Below the pieces are notes generated by a model. It was not told the DNA's origin and did no database searches. It saw only the letters and a list, made by a program, of their open reading frames with translations. Shown here piece after piece: positions 1 to 8,217 of a stretch of 36,061 nucleotides of DNA (the stretch's first letter is position 1; each line of letters starts with the position of its first letter). The position numbers were made by a program, and so were the translations under genes. Source of the stretch: Acidimicrobiaceae bacterium (GTDB lineage: Bacteria; Actinomycetota; Acidimicrobiia; Acidimicrobiales; Aldehydirespiratoraceae); contig PBTQ01000090.1 in the NCBI GenBank assembly GCA_002729125.1, positions 1 to 36,061 of the forward strand, read 5' to 3'.

Positions 1-342
1 CGGCTTGCCGGCCACCGTGCATTCGCCCGACTCCGGGTCGAAGGCACGCGACGAGGTTGGGGGCCAGTTCGACTGGTCGTTCGACCCGACAACACCCAGC
101 GACCACGCTTCGCGTTTGCAATCCCACGCTCAGTGGGAACTGCGGTCGTTAGGAATCGAACGAAACGTCGCCTGCGTGCGGTTCTCATTGACTTAGACCG
201 GACACCGCCGGGCCTCCCCGGGGGTGATCATTTGATCCGGGTCACCGCACCGCTTGACGACTGGTCGCATGCGATACTGCACACCACGATGGCAACGCTT
301 CTCCTCCCCGATCCGAGCACTCTCGACGGTGATCGTCGATGA
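1..342 (+). CDS. rnpA: Ribonuclease P protein component, 5'-truncated by window edge
   Basis: RnpA is the basic protein subunit of RNase P, which removes 5' leaders from pre-tRNAs. Frame 1 is open from base 1 to a TGA at 340-342. It contains AFARLR near the start, then a segment ending [19 protein letters not shown], the RNR signature that contacts the catalytic RNA. The C-terminal helix ([16 protein letters not shown]) also fits. About 113 residues are visible; RnpA is usually 115-125, so only a few N-terminal residues and the start codon lie before the window. The ATG of yidD overlaps the stop (ATGA), indicating translational coupling within the rpmH-rnpA-yidD-yidC unit usual near dnaA. An ATG at base 5 lies in another frame and is not the start. 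Confidence 0.93.
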   Translation, partial: RLAGHRAFARLRVEGTRRGWGPVRLVVRPDNTQRPRFAFAIPRSVGTAVVRNRTKRRLRAVLIDLDRTPPGLPGGDHLIRVTAPLDDWSHAILHTTMATLLLPDPSTLDGDRR

Positions 343-581
343 GTCCGGTCGCGCTTCTTTTGCGCGCTGGCGTGCGGATGTATCAGCGCTTGGCTGACGG
401 CCGGTCGTCGCCATGCCGGTACACGCCGTCGTGTTCTCTCTACGCCGTTGAAGCGCTTGAGCTCCACGGCGCTGTCCGTGGTGGTTGGTTCGCCACCCGT
501 CGCCTGTGCCGGTGTCACCCGTGGAGCAGCCACGGCTATGACCCGGTCCCACCCGCCCAGGAGCCCTCATGTTCGACTTGA
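339..581 (+). CDS. yidD: Membrane protein insertion efficiency factor YidD
   Basis: Small (80 aa) YidD/HCP family protein thought to assist YidC-dependent membrane insertion at the inner face of the membrane. The family core is clear: [12 protein letters not shown] at residues 25-36, HGAVRG at 43-48, and RLCRCHPW at 55-62 followed by GYDPVP. The conserved cysteines are present. Its ATG overlaps the rnpA stop by 4 nt, and its last 13 nt overlap the start of yidC, so the three genes are probably translated from one mRNA by coupling. The length is normal for the family. Confidence 0.93.
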   Translation: MSPVALLLRAGVRMYQRLADGRSSPCRYTPSCSLYAVEALELHGAVRGGWFATRRLCRCHPWSSHGYDPVPPAQEPSCST

Positions 582-1639
582 TCGCCCAGGTCCTTGCCTT
601 CTTCTACTCGCTGGTCCCGTCCTATGGCGTGGCGATCGTCATGCTCACGCTGGCTGTCATGATCGTCGTCACCCCATTGACGCTCAAGAGCACGCGCTCG
701 ATGCTGCAGATGCAGCGACTTCAACCAGAACTCAAGGCGATCCAGACTCAGTACAAGGACGATCGCCAAAAGATGAATGAAGAGTTAATGACGTTCTACC
801 AAGAGAACGGCATCAACCCGTTGGGTGGGTGTCTGCCCCTCTTGGTGCAGTTGCCGGTTTTTCTTGTCTTGTTCCGAGTCGTCCAAGGCATCACCCGGCA
901 TGCCACTGACGCCGGTCTTGCCGGAGGATGGGCCGCTGGAAGTGCATCGTCGGGCCGTACCGACATGGTGCAACTCAACGATGATGATCTCGTCTTCGAT
1001 CCCGAGAATCTGCCGGTCGAGAGCGATATGTTCCAGGATCTCATCCAGACCGACGAGATGAACTTCCTAGGGATGGATCTCTCCAAGACCGCTCTCGATG
1101 TGGTCGGGGACAATTTCCTGGGGGCACTCCCCTACTTCGCCTTGATCGTCGTCGTGCTCGTCTCGAGCCTTGTCCAGCAAAAGCAGATCCGAGGCCGCAA
1201 CACAGGCGCCCAGATTAACCCTCAGCAGGAAATGATCATGCGTATCTTGCCGTGGATGCTCCCAGTTTTCTCGTTCACGATGCCTGCGGCGCTCGTCGTC
1301 TATTTCGTGATCTCGAACCTGTACCGCATCGGCCAGCAGGGCTACATCACCCGTTCGCTGTACAGCGGCGAAGATAGTCTCGGCGCTCAGGCCCGACGTT
1401 CGCGAGAAGAAACTCGTGCCACGGAAGACTCGGGTGGCGGGCGCAAGCAAACGGGTGGACGAACCACCCCTAAGAAGAGTGAGCCGACACCAAAGCGGGC
1501 CGATGCCAAGTCCGCAACCAAACAGAAGAGTTCTCGGGGGAGTGGCGCCGGCCGAACCGGCAAGGCGCCCATTCGTCAGCGATCCGGTGGTCGAACCACT
1601 GATCCTGGCTCACCCCAGCACAAGAAGCGCAAGCGCTGA
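569..1639 (+). CDS. yidC: Membrane protein insertase YidC/Oxa1
   Basis: YidC inserts and folds inner-membrane proteins, alone or with SecYEG. The 356-aa protein begins directly with a membrane segment, as in short Gram-positive-type YidC lacking the large proteobacterial P1 domain. The Oxa1 core is visible: [21 protein letters not shown], then [24 protein letters not shown], later helices around residues 185-205, and [23 protein letters not shown] near 229-252. The stretch between the second and third hydrophobic blocks is acidic. The last ~85 residues form a Lys/Arg/Ser-rich hydrophilic tail ending KKRKR, likely cytosolic and ribosome- or RNA-binding. It overlaps yidD upstream; jag follows after 46 bp. 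Confidence 0.95.
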   Translation: MFDLIAQVLAFFYSLVPSYGVAIVMLTLAVMIVVTPLTLKSTRSMLQMQRLQPELKAIQTQYKDDRQKMNEELMTFYQENGINPLGGCLPLLVQLPVFLVLFRVVQGITRHATDAGLAGGWAAGSASSGRTDMVQLNDDDLVFDPENLPVESDMFQDLIQTDEMNFLGMDLSKTALDVVGDNFLGALPYFALIVVVLVSSLVQQKQIRGRNTGAQINPQQEMIMRILPWMLPVFSFTMPAALVVYFVISNLYRIGQQGYITRSLYSGEDSLGAQARRSREETRATEDSGGGRKQTGGRTTPKKSEPTPKRADAKSATKQKSSRGSGAGRTGKAPIRQRSGGRTTDPGSPQHKKRKR

Positions 1640-1685
1640 GCCTTCGGGTCAGCTGCGCGCCAACGGAAAGAAAGGGTGATCCCTC

Positions 1686-2567
1686 ATGGAATGGGTGGAA
1701 ACCACTGGTAAGACCGTTCACGATGCCAAAGAAACGGCGCTCGACGCCCTTGGTGTGGACACTGATGATGCTGAATTCGAGATCATCAACGAAGCTCGGA
1801 CCGGCCTCTTTGGTCGGGTGAAGGAAGATGCTCGGGTTCGTGCCCGCGTCCGTCCGACAACTCCCCGTGCTAAGGATGACCGCCGCCGTCGCCGCCGGGG
1901 CGGGAAGGGGCCTGGTGGCCAAGGTGAAGGCGACCAACGGACTCCGAATGGAAAGAACCGGGGTGGACAGAAGGCCAAAAACGGGGGAGAGTCGAGAAGT
2001 TCGTCCCGTGCCGCCAAACCCCAGCAGGGCAGCAACCCTGCGAAGAACACTGACAAGGGAAAGCAGAAGAACGTGAGTGACGAGCCCACCATGCCACTCG
2101 AGGAGCAGGCCGACATCGCTGAGGCGTTCGTTGCTGACCTGGCCAAGAACTTCGGCACCACCGTGACTTTCGACCGGGAGCAGGTGGCGGACGACGAGAT
2201 CCGTGTGACGGTCAACGGCGAGAACATCGGCCGCATGATCGGCCAACACGGCACGACCGCCGGCGCCATCGATGAACTCGCCCGTACGGTGCTGCAGCGG
2301 CATGCCGGTAGCGGACGCAGTGGTCGAATCCGGGTCGATATAGGCGGTGTGCGTGCTCGGCGGGCAGAAGCTCTTACGGCTTTTGTCCGTGAACAGGCGG
2401 CCATTGTCCGTGACTCGGGCGTGGCGCGTGCGCTTGAGCCCATGGATGGCGCCGATCGGAAGGTTGTGCACGACACCGTTTCTGACGAGGCTGGCGTCGA
2501 CACAGCCTCTGAGGGCGAGGATCCCAACCGTCGGGTGATCATCGTTCCTGCTAGGGATGCTGACTGA
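1686..2567 (+). CDS. jag: Jag/KhpB RNA-binding protein (Jag_N, KH, R3H)
   Basis: RNA-binding protein partnered with YidC in operon and function; KhpB homologues act with KhpA in cell division and sRNA binding. Three parts are visible. Residues 1-52 are a Jag_N domain (TGKTVHDAKETALDALGV, then GLFGRV). Residues 55-135 are a very basic low-complexity linker rich in R, G, K and N. The KH domain has GRMIGQHG at 182-189. The C-terminal R3H domain has the defining R-x3-H as RKVVH at 258-262. At 293 aa it is longer than minimal actinobacterial Jag (~170-190 aa) because of the linker. The start is preceded by AAAGAAAGGG. Its end overlaps rsmG by 11 nt. Confidence 0.93.
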   Translation: MEWVETTGKTVHDAKETALDALGVDTDDAEFEIINEARTGLFGRVKEDARVRARVRPTTPRAKDDRRRRRRGGKGPGGQGEGDQRTPNGKNRGGQKAKNGGESRSSSRAAKPQQGSNPAKNTDKGKQKNVSDEPTMPLEEQADIAEAFVADLAKNFGTTVTFDREQVADDEIRVTVNGENIGRMIGQHGTTAGAIDELARTVLQRHAGSGRSGRIRVDIGGVRARRAEALTAFVREQAAIVRDSGVARALEPMDGADRKVVHDTVSDEAGVDTASEGEDPNRRVIIVPARDAD

Positions 2568-3204
2568 CGATCAACTGGCCGCACTTGATGAGGCCTGGAC
2601 GCCTGCCCGTGCGGCCGGTGTCATCGGTTCGGCGTCCATCGATTCGCTTGTCGAACACACGGTCTGGTTCGCCCGGGCCGTGTGTTCGGCGTTTTCGGCA
2701 GAGTTCGATGAGTTCCAAGGCAGCGTTGTCGATGTGGGGACCGGCGCGGGGCTTCCTGGTGTGATTCTGGCGGCGCTCCTCCCCCACGCTGAACTTCGAC
2801 TTGTGGACGCCTCTGAGCGGCGCCTCGACCACGCTCGCCGTGCGTCTCGTACACTTGGCGTTATTGATCGGGTGGACATCGTGCATGGACGAGGTGATGA
2901 GTTGGCGCACGACATTGGCTGGCGAGGCACACACGATGTGGCAGTGGCCAGACTTCTGGGAGATCCAGCCGAGACCGTCGAACAGTTGGCGCCATTGGTT
3001 CGGCCGGGTGGGGCGATCGTCATCGCTGCTGCAGAATCGGATACAGATCGGTGGGATGCACTACCGGTCGCTGAGTTACCCACCTCCGCTGTCTCATGGT
3101 CAGATTCCCCTGTCGGCCGTTTCGCGGTGGTGAACATTTTGGCGCCTGTGCTCCCACCATTCCCCCGCCGCGAGCGGAAGCGCCGCGAAGTGCCCCTGTT
3201 CTAA
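2557..3204 (+). CDS. rsmG: 16S rRNA (guanine-N7)-methyltransferase RsmG
   Basis: RsmG (GidB) methylates N7 of a conserved guanosine in the 530 loop of 16S rRNA using SAM; loss gives low-level streptomycin resistance in several bacteria. The Rossmann SAM site VVDVGTGAGLPGVILA sits at residues 57-72, followed by an acidic strand end (LRLVDASERR). The 215-aa length fits. Its start lies inside the 3' end of jag, so it is translationally coupled. The gene ends just before the parS sites and parA, the classical order jag-rsmG-parA-parB. Confidence 0.93.
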   Translation: MLTDDQLAALDEAWTPARAAGVIGSASIDSLVEHTVWFARAVCSAFSAEFDEFQGSVVDVGTGAGLPGVILAALLPHAELRLVDASERRLDHARRASRTLGVIDRVDIVHGRGDELAHDIGWRGTHDVAVARLLGDPAETVEQLAPLVRPGGAIVIAAAESDTDRWDALPVAELPTSAVSWSDSPVGRFAVVNILAPVLPPFPRRERKRREVPLF

Positions 3205-3209
3205 TTTGG

Positions 3210-3225
3210 TGTTTCACGTGAAACA
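3210..3225. promoter_or_regulatory. parS centromere site 1
   Basis: A perfect 16-bp palindrome, TGTTTCACGTGAAACA, identical to the bacterial parS consensus bound by ParB. It lies 6 bp after the rsmG stop and upstream of parA-parB. ParB loads here and spreads to form the segregation complex. Confidence 0.95.
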
Positions 3226-3256
3226 CTCAAACATCAATCGGGGAATGCAGAGCGAG

Positions 3257-3298
3257 GCCAGTGAGGTGGTGTTTCACGTGAAACGCCACCTCACTGGC
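3257..3298. promoter_or_regulatory. parS site 2 inside a 42-bp near-perfect palindrome
   Basis: A second parS core (TGTTTCACGTGAAACG, 3270-3285) differs from consensus at its last base. It is flanked by 13-bp arms, GCCAGTGAGGTGG at 3257-3269 and CCACCTCACTGGC at 3286-3298, that are exact reverse complements. The whole 42 bp is palindromic except for the single pair 3270/3285. It begins exactly 60 bp after the start of site 1. The arms could form a hairpin in the rsmG mRNA or a cruciform in DNA; no T-tract follows, so a standard terminator is less likely. Confidence 0.9.
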
Positions 3299-3377
3299 GC
3301 GAATTGATGGGGGAGGGTCCTTGCGGCTCACGACAGCCTCCGCGAGGATGACAGTCGTCGATCGGAAGGAGATCCCG

Positions 3378-4193
3378 ATGTTACGACGATCTGCGAAAAC
3401 GCAAGATCCTGCTCCGCCATCCGGTCCCCGCGTTTTCGCGGTCGCCAACCAAAAGGGTGGTGTCGGGAAGACGACCACGACAGTCAACCTTGGCGCATGC
3501 TTTGCCGAGTTGGGGCGTCGAGTTCTGATTATCGACCTGGACCCACAGGCCAATGCCAGCACCGGGCTCGGCTTGAACCCACGCCAACTTGACCATTCGC
3601 TCTATGACGTCCTTTTGCAAGATGTTCCATTGGAAGACGCGATTGAACCGGTCTCGGTGAAGAACTTGTTCGTCGCGCCAGCGAGCCTCGACCTTGCTGG
3701 CGCTGAGATTGAACTCGTGCCCGCTATGAATCGTGAGCGGAAACTCAAGGATGCAATCGAGTCAGTGAGCGAAGACTTCGACATCGTCCTCATCGACTGT
3801 CCCCCATCGCTTGGCCTGTTGACGATCAACGGACTGACTGCTGCCACCGAAGTGCTCGTTCCGATTCAGACTGAGTACTACGCACTCGAGGGCCTCGGAC
3901 AACTGATCCGCAATGTCGATCTTGTCACACGAAATCTGAATCCGACCCTGGAGTTGAGCACGATTGTCCTTGTCATGTTCGACGCCCGAACGAAGCTGTC
4001 CGGACAGGTCGCCGACGAGGTTCGGGAACACTTTGGTGACAAGGTGATGAGCCATGTGATCCCCCGCACCGTTCGGCTGAGTGAGGCCCCCAGTTTTGGC
4101 CAACCGATCACCACGTTCGATCCAGAGTCCCGGGGCGCGATCGCCTACCGGACACTTGCAAAGGAGATTCTCGGTGAGTCCGACGAGGCGTAG
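3378..4193 (+). CDS. parA: Chromosome partitioning ATPase ParA
   Basis: ParA is a deviant Walker ATPase that binds nucleoid DNA and pulls ParB-parS complexes apart. The deviant Walker A motif KGGVGKTT is at residues 26-33 with the signature lysine; DLDPQANAS and VLIDCPPSLGLLT (Walker B region) follow. The frame is open further upstream, but the ATG at 3378 is preceded at 6 nt by a strong Shine-Dalgarno GGAAGGAG (3364-3371), which settles the start and gives 271 aa. A TTG at 3321 would add a non-conserved leader. The 3' end overlaps parB by 20 nt. Confidence 0.95.
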   Translation: MLRRSAKTQDPAPPSGPRVFAVANQKGGVGKTTTTVNLGACFAELGRRVLIIDLDPQANASTGLGLNPRQLDHSLYDVLLQDVPLEDAIEPVSVKNLFVAPASLDLAGAEIELVPAMNRERKLKDAIESVSEDFDIVLIDCPPSLGLLTINGLTAATEVLVPIQTEYYALEGLGQLIRNVDLVTRNLNPTLELSTIVLVMFDARTKLSGQVADEVREHFGDKVMSHVIPRTVRLSEAPSFGQPITTFDPESRGAIAYRTLAKEILGESDEA

Positions 4194-5088
4194 CGGCTTG
4201 GGCAAGGGCCTGAGTTCACTCATCCCGGCTGACGTTGAGAACGACGGCAGCACGTTCCGTGAGATCGACGTCGACACGGTGGTTCCGAATCGTTACCAGC
4301 CACGTGATCACTTCGATGAAGAGACACTGTCGTCACTGGCCGCCTCGATTGCCGAGGTCGGGATCATCCAGCCGATCGTGGTTCGTGCCACCGACGAAGG
4401 GTACGAACTCATCGCCGGGGAGCGGCGGTGGCGAGCGGCTCGTCGGGCCAATCTGCCGTCGATCCCAGCCATAATCCGAGACTCCGATGACCTTGGATCG
4501 CTGGAAACGGCCGTTGTCGAGAACCTCCACCGCCAAGACCTCAACGCACTCGAGGAGGCTGCGGCGTACCAGCAACTGATTGAGGACTTCGACTTCACCC
4601 AGGAGCAAGTCGCGACCCGAGTCGGTCGTTCGCGCTCTGCGGTTGCTAACACGATGCGGCTGCTTCAACTACCGGGTTCTGTGCAGCGACTCGTTATTGA
4701 AGGTCAACTCAGCGCCGGCCATGCGCGAGCCCTCCTCGCAACTGCCGATCAGGCTGAGCAGGAGCGGGTTGCGCAACTCATCGCCCGTGAGCGTCTGACT
4801 GTTCGTGAGACCGAGGAGTTGCTTCGTGATGGGGATGCCGACGACGCAGTTGACGATGAAGTTGGCAACCGTACCGGCGCGGGAAAGATAAAACCGTCCG
4901 GCAAGACGGCCAGTGAGACCAAAGGCGCCGGCGTTCTTGAACTCGAAGAACTTTTAGCGTCGCGCTTGGAGACACGTGTCAAGGTCCAGTTGGGGAAAGG
5001 TCCGGGTCGATTGGTGATCGATTTTGCCGACCTTGGGGACCTTGAGCGGATCTACCGCGTGATTACGCCACCCGGGACCACCAGCTGA
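4174..5088 (+). CDS. parB: Chromosome partitioning protein ParB (CTP-dependent clamp)
   Basis: ParB binds parS and, as a CTP-driven sliding clamp, spreads along DNA and stimulates ParA. Start chosen at the GTG at 4174, 7 nt after AAGGAG (4161-4166), giving 304 aa. The N-terminus RRSGLGKGLSSLIP is typical of chromosomal ParB. Also present are the box NRYQPR near residues 39-44, the CTP-binding motif GERRWR at 82-87, and a helix-turn-helix around 143-165 (TQEQVATRVGRSRSAVANTM). The C-terminal dimerisation region follows an acidic linker. The frame is open to 4081 only because it lies antiphase within parA. Confidence 0.95.
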   Translation: MSPTRRSGLGKGLSSLIPADVENDGSTFREIDVDTVVPNRYQPRDHFDEETLSSLAASIAEVGIIQPIVVRATDEGYELIAGERRWRAARRANLPSIPAIIRDSDDLGSLETAVVENLHRQDLNALEEAAAYQQLIEDFDFTQEQVATRVGRSRSAVANTMRLLQLPGSVQRLVIEGQLSAGHARALLATADQAEQERVAQLIARERLTVRETEELLRDGDADDAVDDEVGNRTGAGKIKPSGKTASETKGAGVLELEELLASRLETRVKVQLGKGPGRLVIDFADLGDLERIYRVITPPGTTS

Positions 5089-5096
5089 ACACAAGA

Positions 5097-5112
5097 TGTG
5101 ACATTAGTCACA
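5097..5112. promoter_or_regulatory. CRP/GlxR-type palindrome between convergent genes
   Basis: TGTGACATTAGTCACA matches the CRP/FNR-superfamily consensus TGTGA-N6-TCACA with perfect symmetry. It lies 8 bp after the parB stop, in the 100-bp gap between the convergent genes parB and cwlM, which is an odd place for a promoter operator. It could instead be a weak 6-bp stem-loop at the end of the parAB transcript, though there is no U-tract. Binding is not shown by sequence alone. Confidence 0.4.
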
Positions 5113-5188
5113 CTAAAAGCCTGTGGAACATCTGGGGAAACACCGGGAACATCTTCTGGATGACCCTGGGGATACCGGTGGACAATGG

Positions 5189-6169
5189 TTAGTCGGCTCG
5201 AGGGATCGGCCGATCGCACCACCGGGCCAGTGCGTCACGGAACGACAACGCCAGTGCCGGTGCCCGCTCGACCACTCGAGCGGGTTCGCCGACGCGGCAC
5301 CACACCGCTGGCATACGCGTTTCGCGCAGGATCGGAATACGCATACCGACTGCCGGATGAGGCGCATTGAGTGGTTCGACGAGCGCTTGGCTTGCGTGCT
5401 CGGCTAGACCTCGGCCGCCCGCCGAGACGAAGCCCTCGGTCTGGAAGTACGCCACCGAGAGATCTTCGGCGGCGAGTGTGACGCCGAGATACGCTGCCCC
5501 GTCCCACTCGTTCGCCGTTTTGGCCTGCGCCGAGAGATCGGGCTGATGAAGCGTCAGCACCTCGGCGCCGTCGGTACGAAGACGGCGGGCCAGCGTGTCG
5601 ATGAGCGCAGCGACGCCACCCGTTTCACCAACGACAATGCGACGCCCTTTGAGGCCTTGCTGACTGCGAAGACGCTCGGTCTCGCGGACCTCAGCGATGG
5701 TCTTCTCTCCCGAGCGTCGTCCGGCGAGACGTCCGAACACCATCACGGTGTCGGGGCCCACGACACCATCAGGGGTCAGCCCTTGGTTGGCTTGGAAGTC
5801 TCGCACTGCCGACTCGGTGTCGGGCCCGAAGATGCCGTCGACATAGCCGGCGTCAAAGCCGAGGCTGCCGAGCCGTTGCTGAAGATCTGTGATGTCGTCG
5901 CCACGGGTCATGGGGGAGCGTAGGTAGAGCATGCGATCGCCGAGCCGGAAGTCGGCCTCGATGAGTGCCGCCCAGGTGTGGGCGCCGCATTCGCCGTCCT
6001 CCATGAGGCCGCGTGTGGCTTGGAAGGCTCGAACGGCAGCCACTGTGTGAGTGTCGTAGATCTCGGGGTTGCCTGTTGCTGGAAAACCGGCAGCGGCGAG
6101 TCGGCGGTGGAGGTCGCGAATTGCGCTTCCCTCGTCCCCCGCACTCAGCGGTAGCCCCTGATCGATCAT
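5189..6169 (-). CDS. cwlM: CwlM-like pseudo-amidase (two peptidoglycan-binding domains plus degenerate amidase_3)
   Basis: Homologue of mycobacterial CwlM, a catalytically weak amidase-fold protein that controls the first step of peptidoglycan precursor synthesis. Two PG_binding_1 repeats are visible, about residues 8-72 (IRDLHRRLAAAGF) and 83-145 (DDITDLQQRLGSLGF, GYVDGIFGPDTESAVRDFQ). The C-terminal half has the amidase_3 pattern but not its zinc ligands: RIVVGETGG replaces the usual DPGHGG, and the second histidine and glutamate positions are also changed. ILRETRMPAV retains the family's LRxTxMPAV box. At 326 aa it is shorter than M. tuberculosis CwlM (~406) and ends soon after the amidase fold. 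Its neighbours trxA/trxB match mycobacteria. A TAGCCT lies 7 nt before the ATG. Confidence 0.82.
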   Translation of the reverse strand: MIDQGLPLSAGDEGSAIRDLHRRLAAAGFPATGNPEIYDTHTVAAVRAFQATRGLMEDGECGAHTWAALIEADFRLGDRMLYLRSPMTRGDDITDLQQRLGSLGFDAGYVDGIFGPDTESAVRDFQANQGLTPDGVVGPDTVMVFGRLAGRRSGEKTIAEVRETERLRSQQGLKGRRIVVGETGGVAALIDTLARRLRTDGAEVLTLHQPDLSAQAKTANEWDGAAYLGVTLAAEDLSVAYFQTEGFVSAGGRGLAEHASQALVEPLNAPHPAVGMRIPILRETRMPAVWCRVGEPARVVERAPALALSFRDALARWCDRPIPRAD

Positions 6170-6176
6170 CGTCCCG

Positions 6177-6182
6177 AGGCTA
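6177..6182 (-). promoter_or_regulatory. Putative leaderless -10 element of cwlM
   Basis: On the - strand TAGCCT is followed by 7 nt and the cwlM ATG at 6169. This is the TANNNT-N6-8-start arrangement seen repeatedly in the window. It lies downstream of the trxA terminator, so cwlM may have its own transcript. Confidence 0.5.
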
Positions 6183-6218
6183 TCGGCCTTCGGCGCACCC
6201 GACCGGAAGTCCGAAACC

Positions 6219-6249
6219 GAAACAGCCGACTCGACGGGCCGGCTGTTTC
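6219..6249 (-). terminator. Stem-loop terminator downstream of trxA
   Basis: A perfect 10-bp stem, GAAACAGCCG / CGGCTGTTTC, with an 11-nt loop lies 50 bp beyond the trxA stop on the - strand and before cwlM. Only a short T-containing run (GGTTTCGG) follows on the - strand, so termination may be imperfect or Rho-assisted. Because cwlM lies downstream in the same direction, it would separate the trx transcript from cwlM. Confidence 0.65.
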
Positions 6250-6299
6250 ATGAGGATTTGATCGGAGCGAGCGTTCCGGATGGAACCCCCGAATCGGGA

Positions 6300-6626
6300 T
6301 CAGATGAACTCGGCGATGTCGTCGAGCAGGGCCTGCTTGGGCTTGGCGCCGACAATGCGCTTCACCGGCTCACCGTCCTTGAACAGGATCAGTGTCGGGA
6401 TCGACATGACCTCGAAGCGACGGGCGATATCGCCGGCCTCGTCGACGTTGAGCTTCGCGACCTGCAGGGTCTCACCCTGCTCGTCGGCGATCTCTTCGAG
6501 GATCGGGGCGATCATCTTGCACGGCCCACACCATTCGGCCCAGAAGTCGACGAGGACGGGAGCGCCATCGCTTGCGACGGTTTCGTCAAAGGTGCTGTCG
6601 GAGAGGGTGGTGACGGCTCCTGCCAT
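6300..6626 (-). CDS. trxA: Thioredoxin
   Basis: Cytosolic dithiol reductant. The redox site WCGPC is at residues 32-36 within [18 protein letters not shown]. The cis-proline loop [12 protein letters not shown] and the C-terminal glycine region follow; 108 aa is standard. The - strand start is preceded by AAAGGAG about 8 nt upstream. It lies 125 bp after trxB, its reductase, in the same direction. The trxB-trxA-cwlM order matches Rv3913-Rv3915 of M. tuberculosis. Confidence 0.96.
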   Translation of the reverse strand: MAGAVTTLSDSTFDETVASDGAPVLVDFWAEWCGPCKMIAPILEEIADEQGETLQVAKLNVDEAGDIARRFEVMSIPTLILFKDGEPVKRIVGAKPKQALLDDIAEFI

Positions 6627-6751
6627 AGCGGAGCTCCTTTCATTCGCAGCGCTGAGGCACTGGTGGTTCTGGTGCCGACGTTGTCGCCGGCGTCTACGCG
6701 AGAGAACCCGTTGCGGTTGCTCGCTATTCCCGGGACTGGTGTTGGGCAGGG

Positions 6752-7717
6752 TCAGGTGTCGTGCAGCGCCTCGAGGTAGCGCTCAGCTTCAAGTGCACCC
6801 TGACAGCCTGAACCGGCGGCGGTAATCGCCTGGCGGTAGTAGTCGTCGGTGACATCGCCAACGGCGAAGACGCCGGCGACGTCGGTGGCAGTGCGTCCGG
6901 GAACGGTCTCCAGATAGCCGTTCTCCTTCATTGCCAGTTGCCCTTTGTACAGTTCGGTCCCGGGACGATGTCCGATGGCGATGAACATGCCCGTAACGGG
7001 AAGTTTGGAGGTCTCGCCTGTCTTGACGTTTTCGACCTTCACCCCGGCAAGCGACTGGTCGCCGAGGTATTCCGTGACAACCGTGTCCCACAGGAACTCA
7101 ATCTTCGGGTTGTTGAACGCTCGGTCTTGCATGATCTTCGATGCCCGCAGCTCATCGCGGCGGTGGATGATCGTGACCTTCTCGGCGAAGCGGCTGAGAA
7201 AGCTCGCTTCTTCAAGTGCGGAATCGCCGCCGCCGACCACGGCGATGTGGTGGTCACGGAAGAAAAAGCCGTCGCAGGTAGCGCAGGTCGAGAGGCCGTG
7301 ACCAATGAGTTCGGTTTCGCGATCGAGGTCCAGCATGATCGACTGAGCACCGGTGGCGATGATGAGCGAATGGGCTCGATACGTCGGGTCGGCCGCATCG
7401 GGATCACCGACCCACACGCCGTAGGGCGCAGAGGAAAGGTCGACGTGGCTGGCCTTCATGGTCTGGATTTCCGCTCCGAAGCGCTCGGCCTGCATGCGGA
7501 AGTTCATCATGAGCTCGGGACCCATGACTCCCTCGGGGAAACCCGGGAAGTTCTCGACGTCGGTGGTGAGCATCAACTGCCCGCCGGGCTGATCGCTGGT
7601 CGAGCTGGGCTCACCCTCGAGCACGAGCGGCGCAAGGTTTGCGCGAGCGGTGTAGATCGCAGCGGTGAGGCCGGCAGGGCCGGAGCCGATGATAATGACG
7701 TCGCGTACGTCGGACAT
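6752..7717 (-). CDS. trxB: Thioredoxin-disulfide reductase
   Basis: Flavoenzyme passing electrons from NADPH through FAD to thioredoxin. The FAD-binding motif GSGPAG is at residues 11-16, the redox-active disulfide CATC at 145-148, the NADPH-binding GGGDSA at 162-167, and the second FAD motif near [14 protein letters not shown]. The start at 7717 is chosen because the conserved [11 protein letters not shown] begins there with GAAAGG 6 nt upstream; the open frame further out is non-conserved. It gives 321 aa, normal for the family. Confidence 0.95.
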   Translation of the reverse strand: MSDVRDVIIIGSGPAGLTAAIYTARANLAPLVLEGEPSSTSDQPGGQLMLTTDVENFPGFPEGVMGPELMMNFRMQAERFGAEIQTMKASHVDLSSAPYGVWVGDPDAADPTYRAHSLIIATGAQSIMLDLDRETELIGHGLSTCATCDGFFFRDHHIAVVGGGDSALEEASFLSRFAEKVTIIHRRDELRASKIMQDRAFNNPKIEFLWDTVVTEYLGDQSLAGVKVENVKTGETSKLPVTGMFIAIGHRPGTELYKGQLAMKENGYLETVPGRTATDVAGVFAVGDVTDDYYRQAITAAGSGCQGALEAERYLEALHDT

Positions 7718-7816
7718 GGGTTGCCTTTCGAGAGCGTTCGCTCCGGTGCGTTGCGGGCTGCTGGGGGACCGTAGTGGCAACCTCACGAGGGGCGGGAATA
7801 TTGAGGGTGGACCAGC

Positions 7817-8209
7817 TCAGCTGAACAGGCCGTAGCAGACGACCACGACGATGACGACGAGATCAAGGATTGCGGCACCGAGCAGTGGCCGCGAGCTCGA
7901 ACGACGCGACAACCAGGCACCGAGGCCGAGGATCGACAGCAGACTGCCAGCGAAGAGGTGGGCAGCCCAGGTGGCATCACCGACGCCTGCGCCGATCGGC
8001 AGGTATGCATCGGCCATGCGAACCACAGCGACCAAGAGGATGGTGGCGGCGGCGACACCAAGCACGGCGATGACAAGCCCGAAGACGACGGCTCGCAGGA
8101 CGGTGACGGCACGGTCCGTGGTCTGCGCCTTGACCTTGTCGATCACATCGATGACGCGGTCGGTTTGCTTCGCCGCCCAGTCCAGCTCGATCTCCTGTTC
8201 GGTCGCCAT
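7817..8209 (-). CDS. Small integral membrane protein (three predicted helices)
   Basis: A 130-aa protein I cannot assign firmly. A charged N-terminal segment of ~40 residues (IELDWAAKQTDRVIDVIDKVKAQT) precedes three hydrophobic segments, about residues 43-68, 80-100 and 108-130. The general look is that of actinobacterial holin-superfamily-III or phage-shock-type small membrane proteins, but no diagnostic motif is visible. The ATG at 8209 is favoured because TAGGCT sits 8 nt upstream. It lies between the anti-sigma gene and trxB in the same direction, so an envelope role is plausible. Confidence 0.75.
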   Translation of the reverse strand: MATEQEIELDWAAKQTDRVIDVIDKVKAQTTDRAVTVLRAVVFGLVIAVLGVAAATILLVAVVRMADAYLPIGAGVGDATWAAHLFAGSLLSILGLGAWLSRRSSSRPLLGAAILDLVVIVVVVCYGLFS

Positions 8210-8217
8210 GGATGGCG

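Noticed and set aside
1470..2471. 333-aa open frame on the - strand opposite jag
   Set aside because: Antisense to the well-supported jag gene with no recognisable domain.
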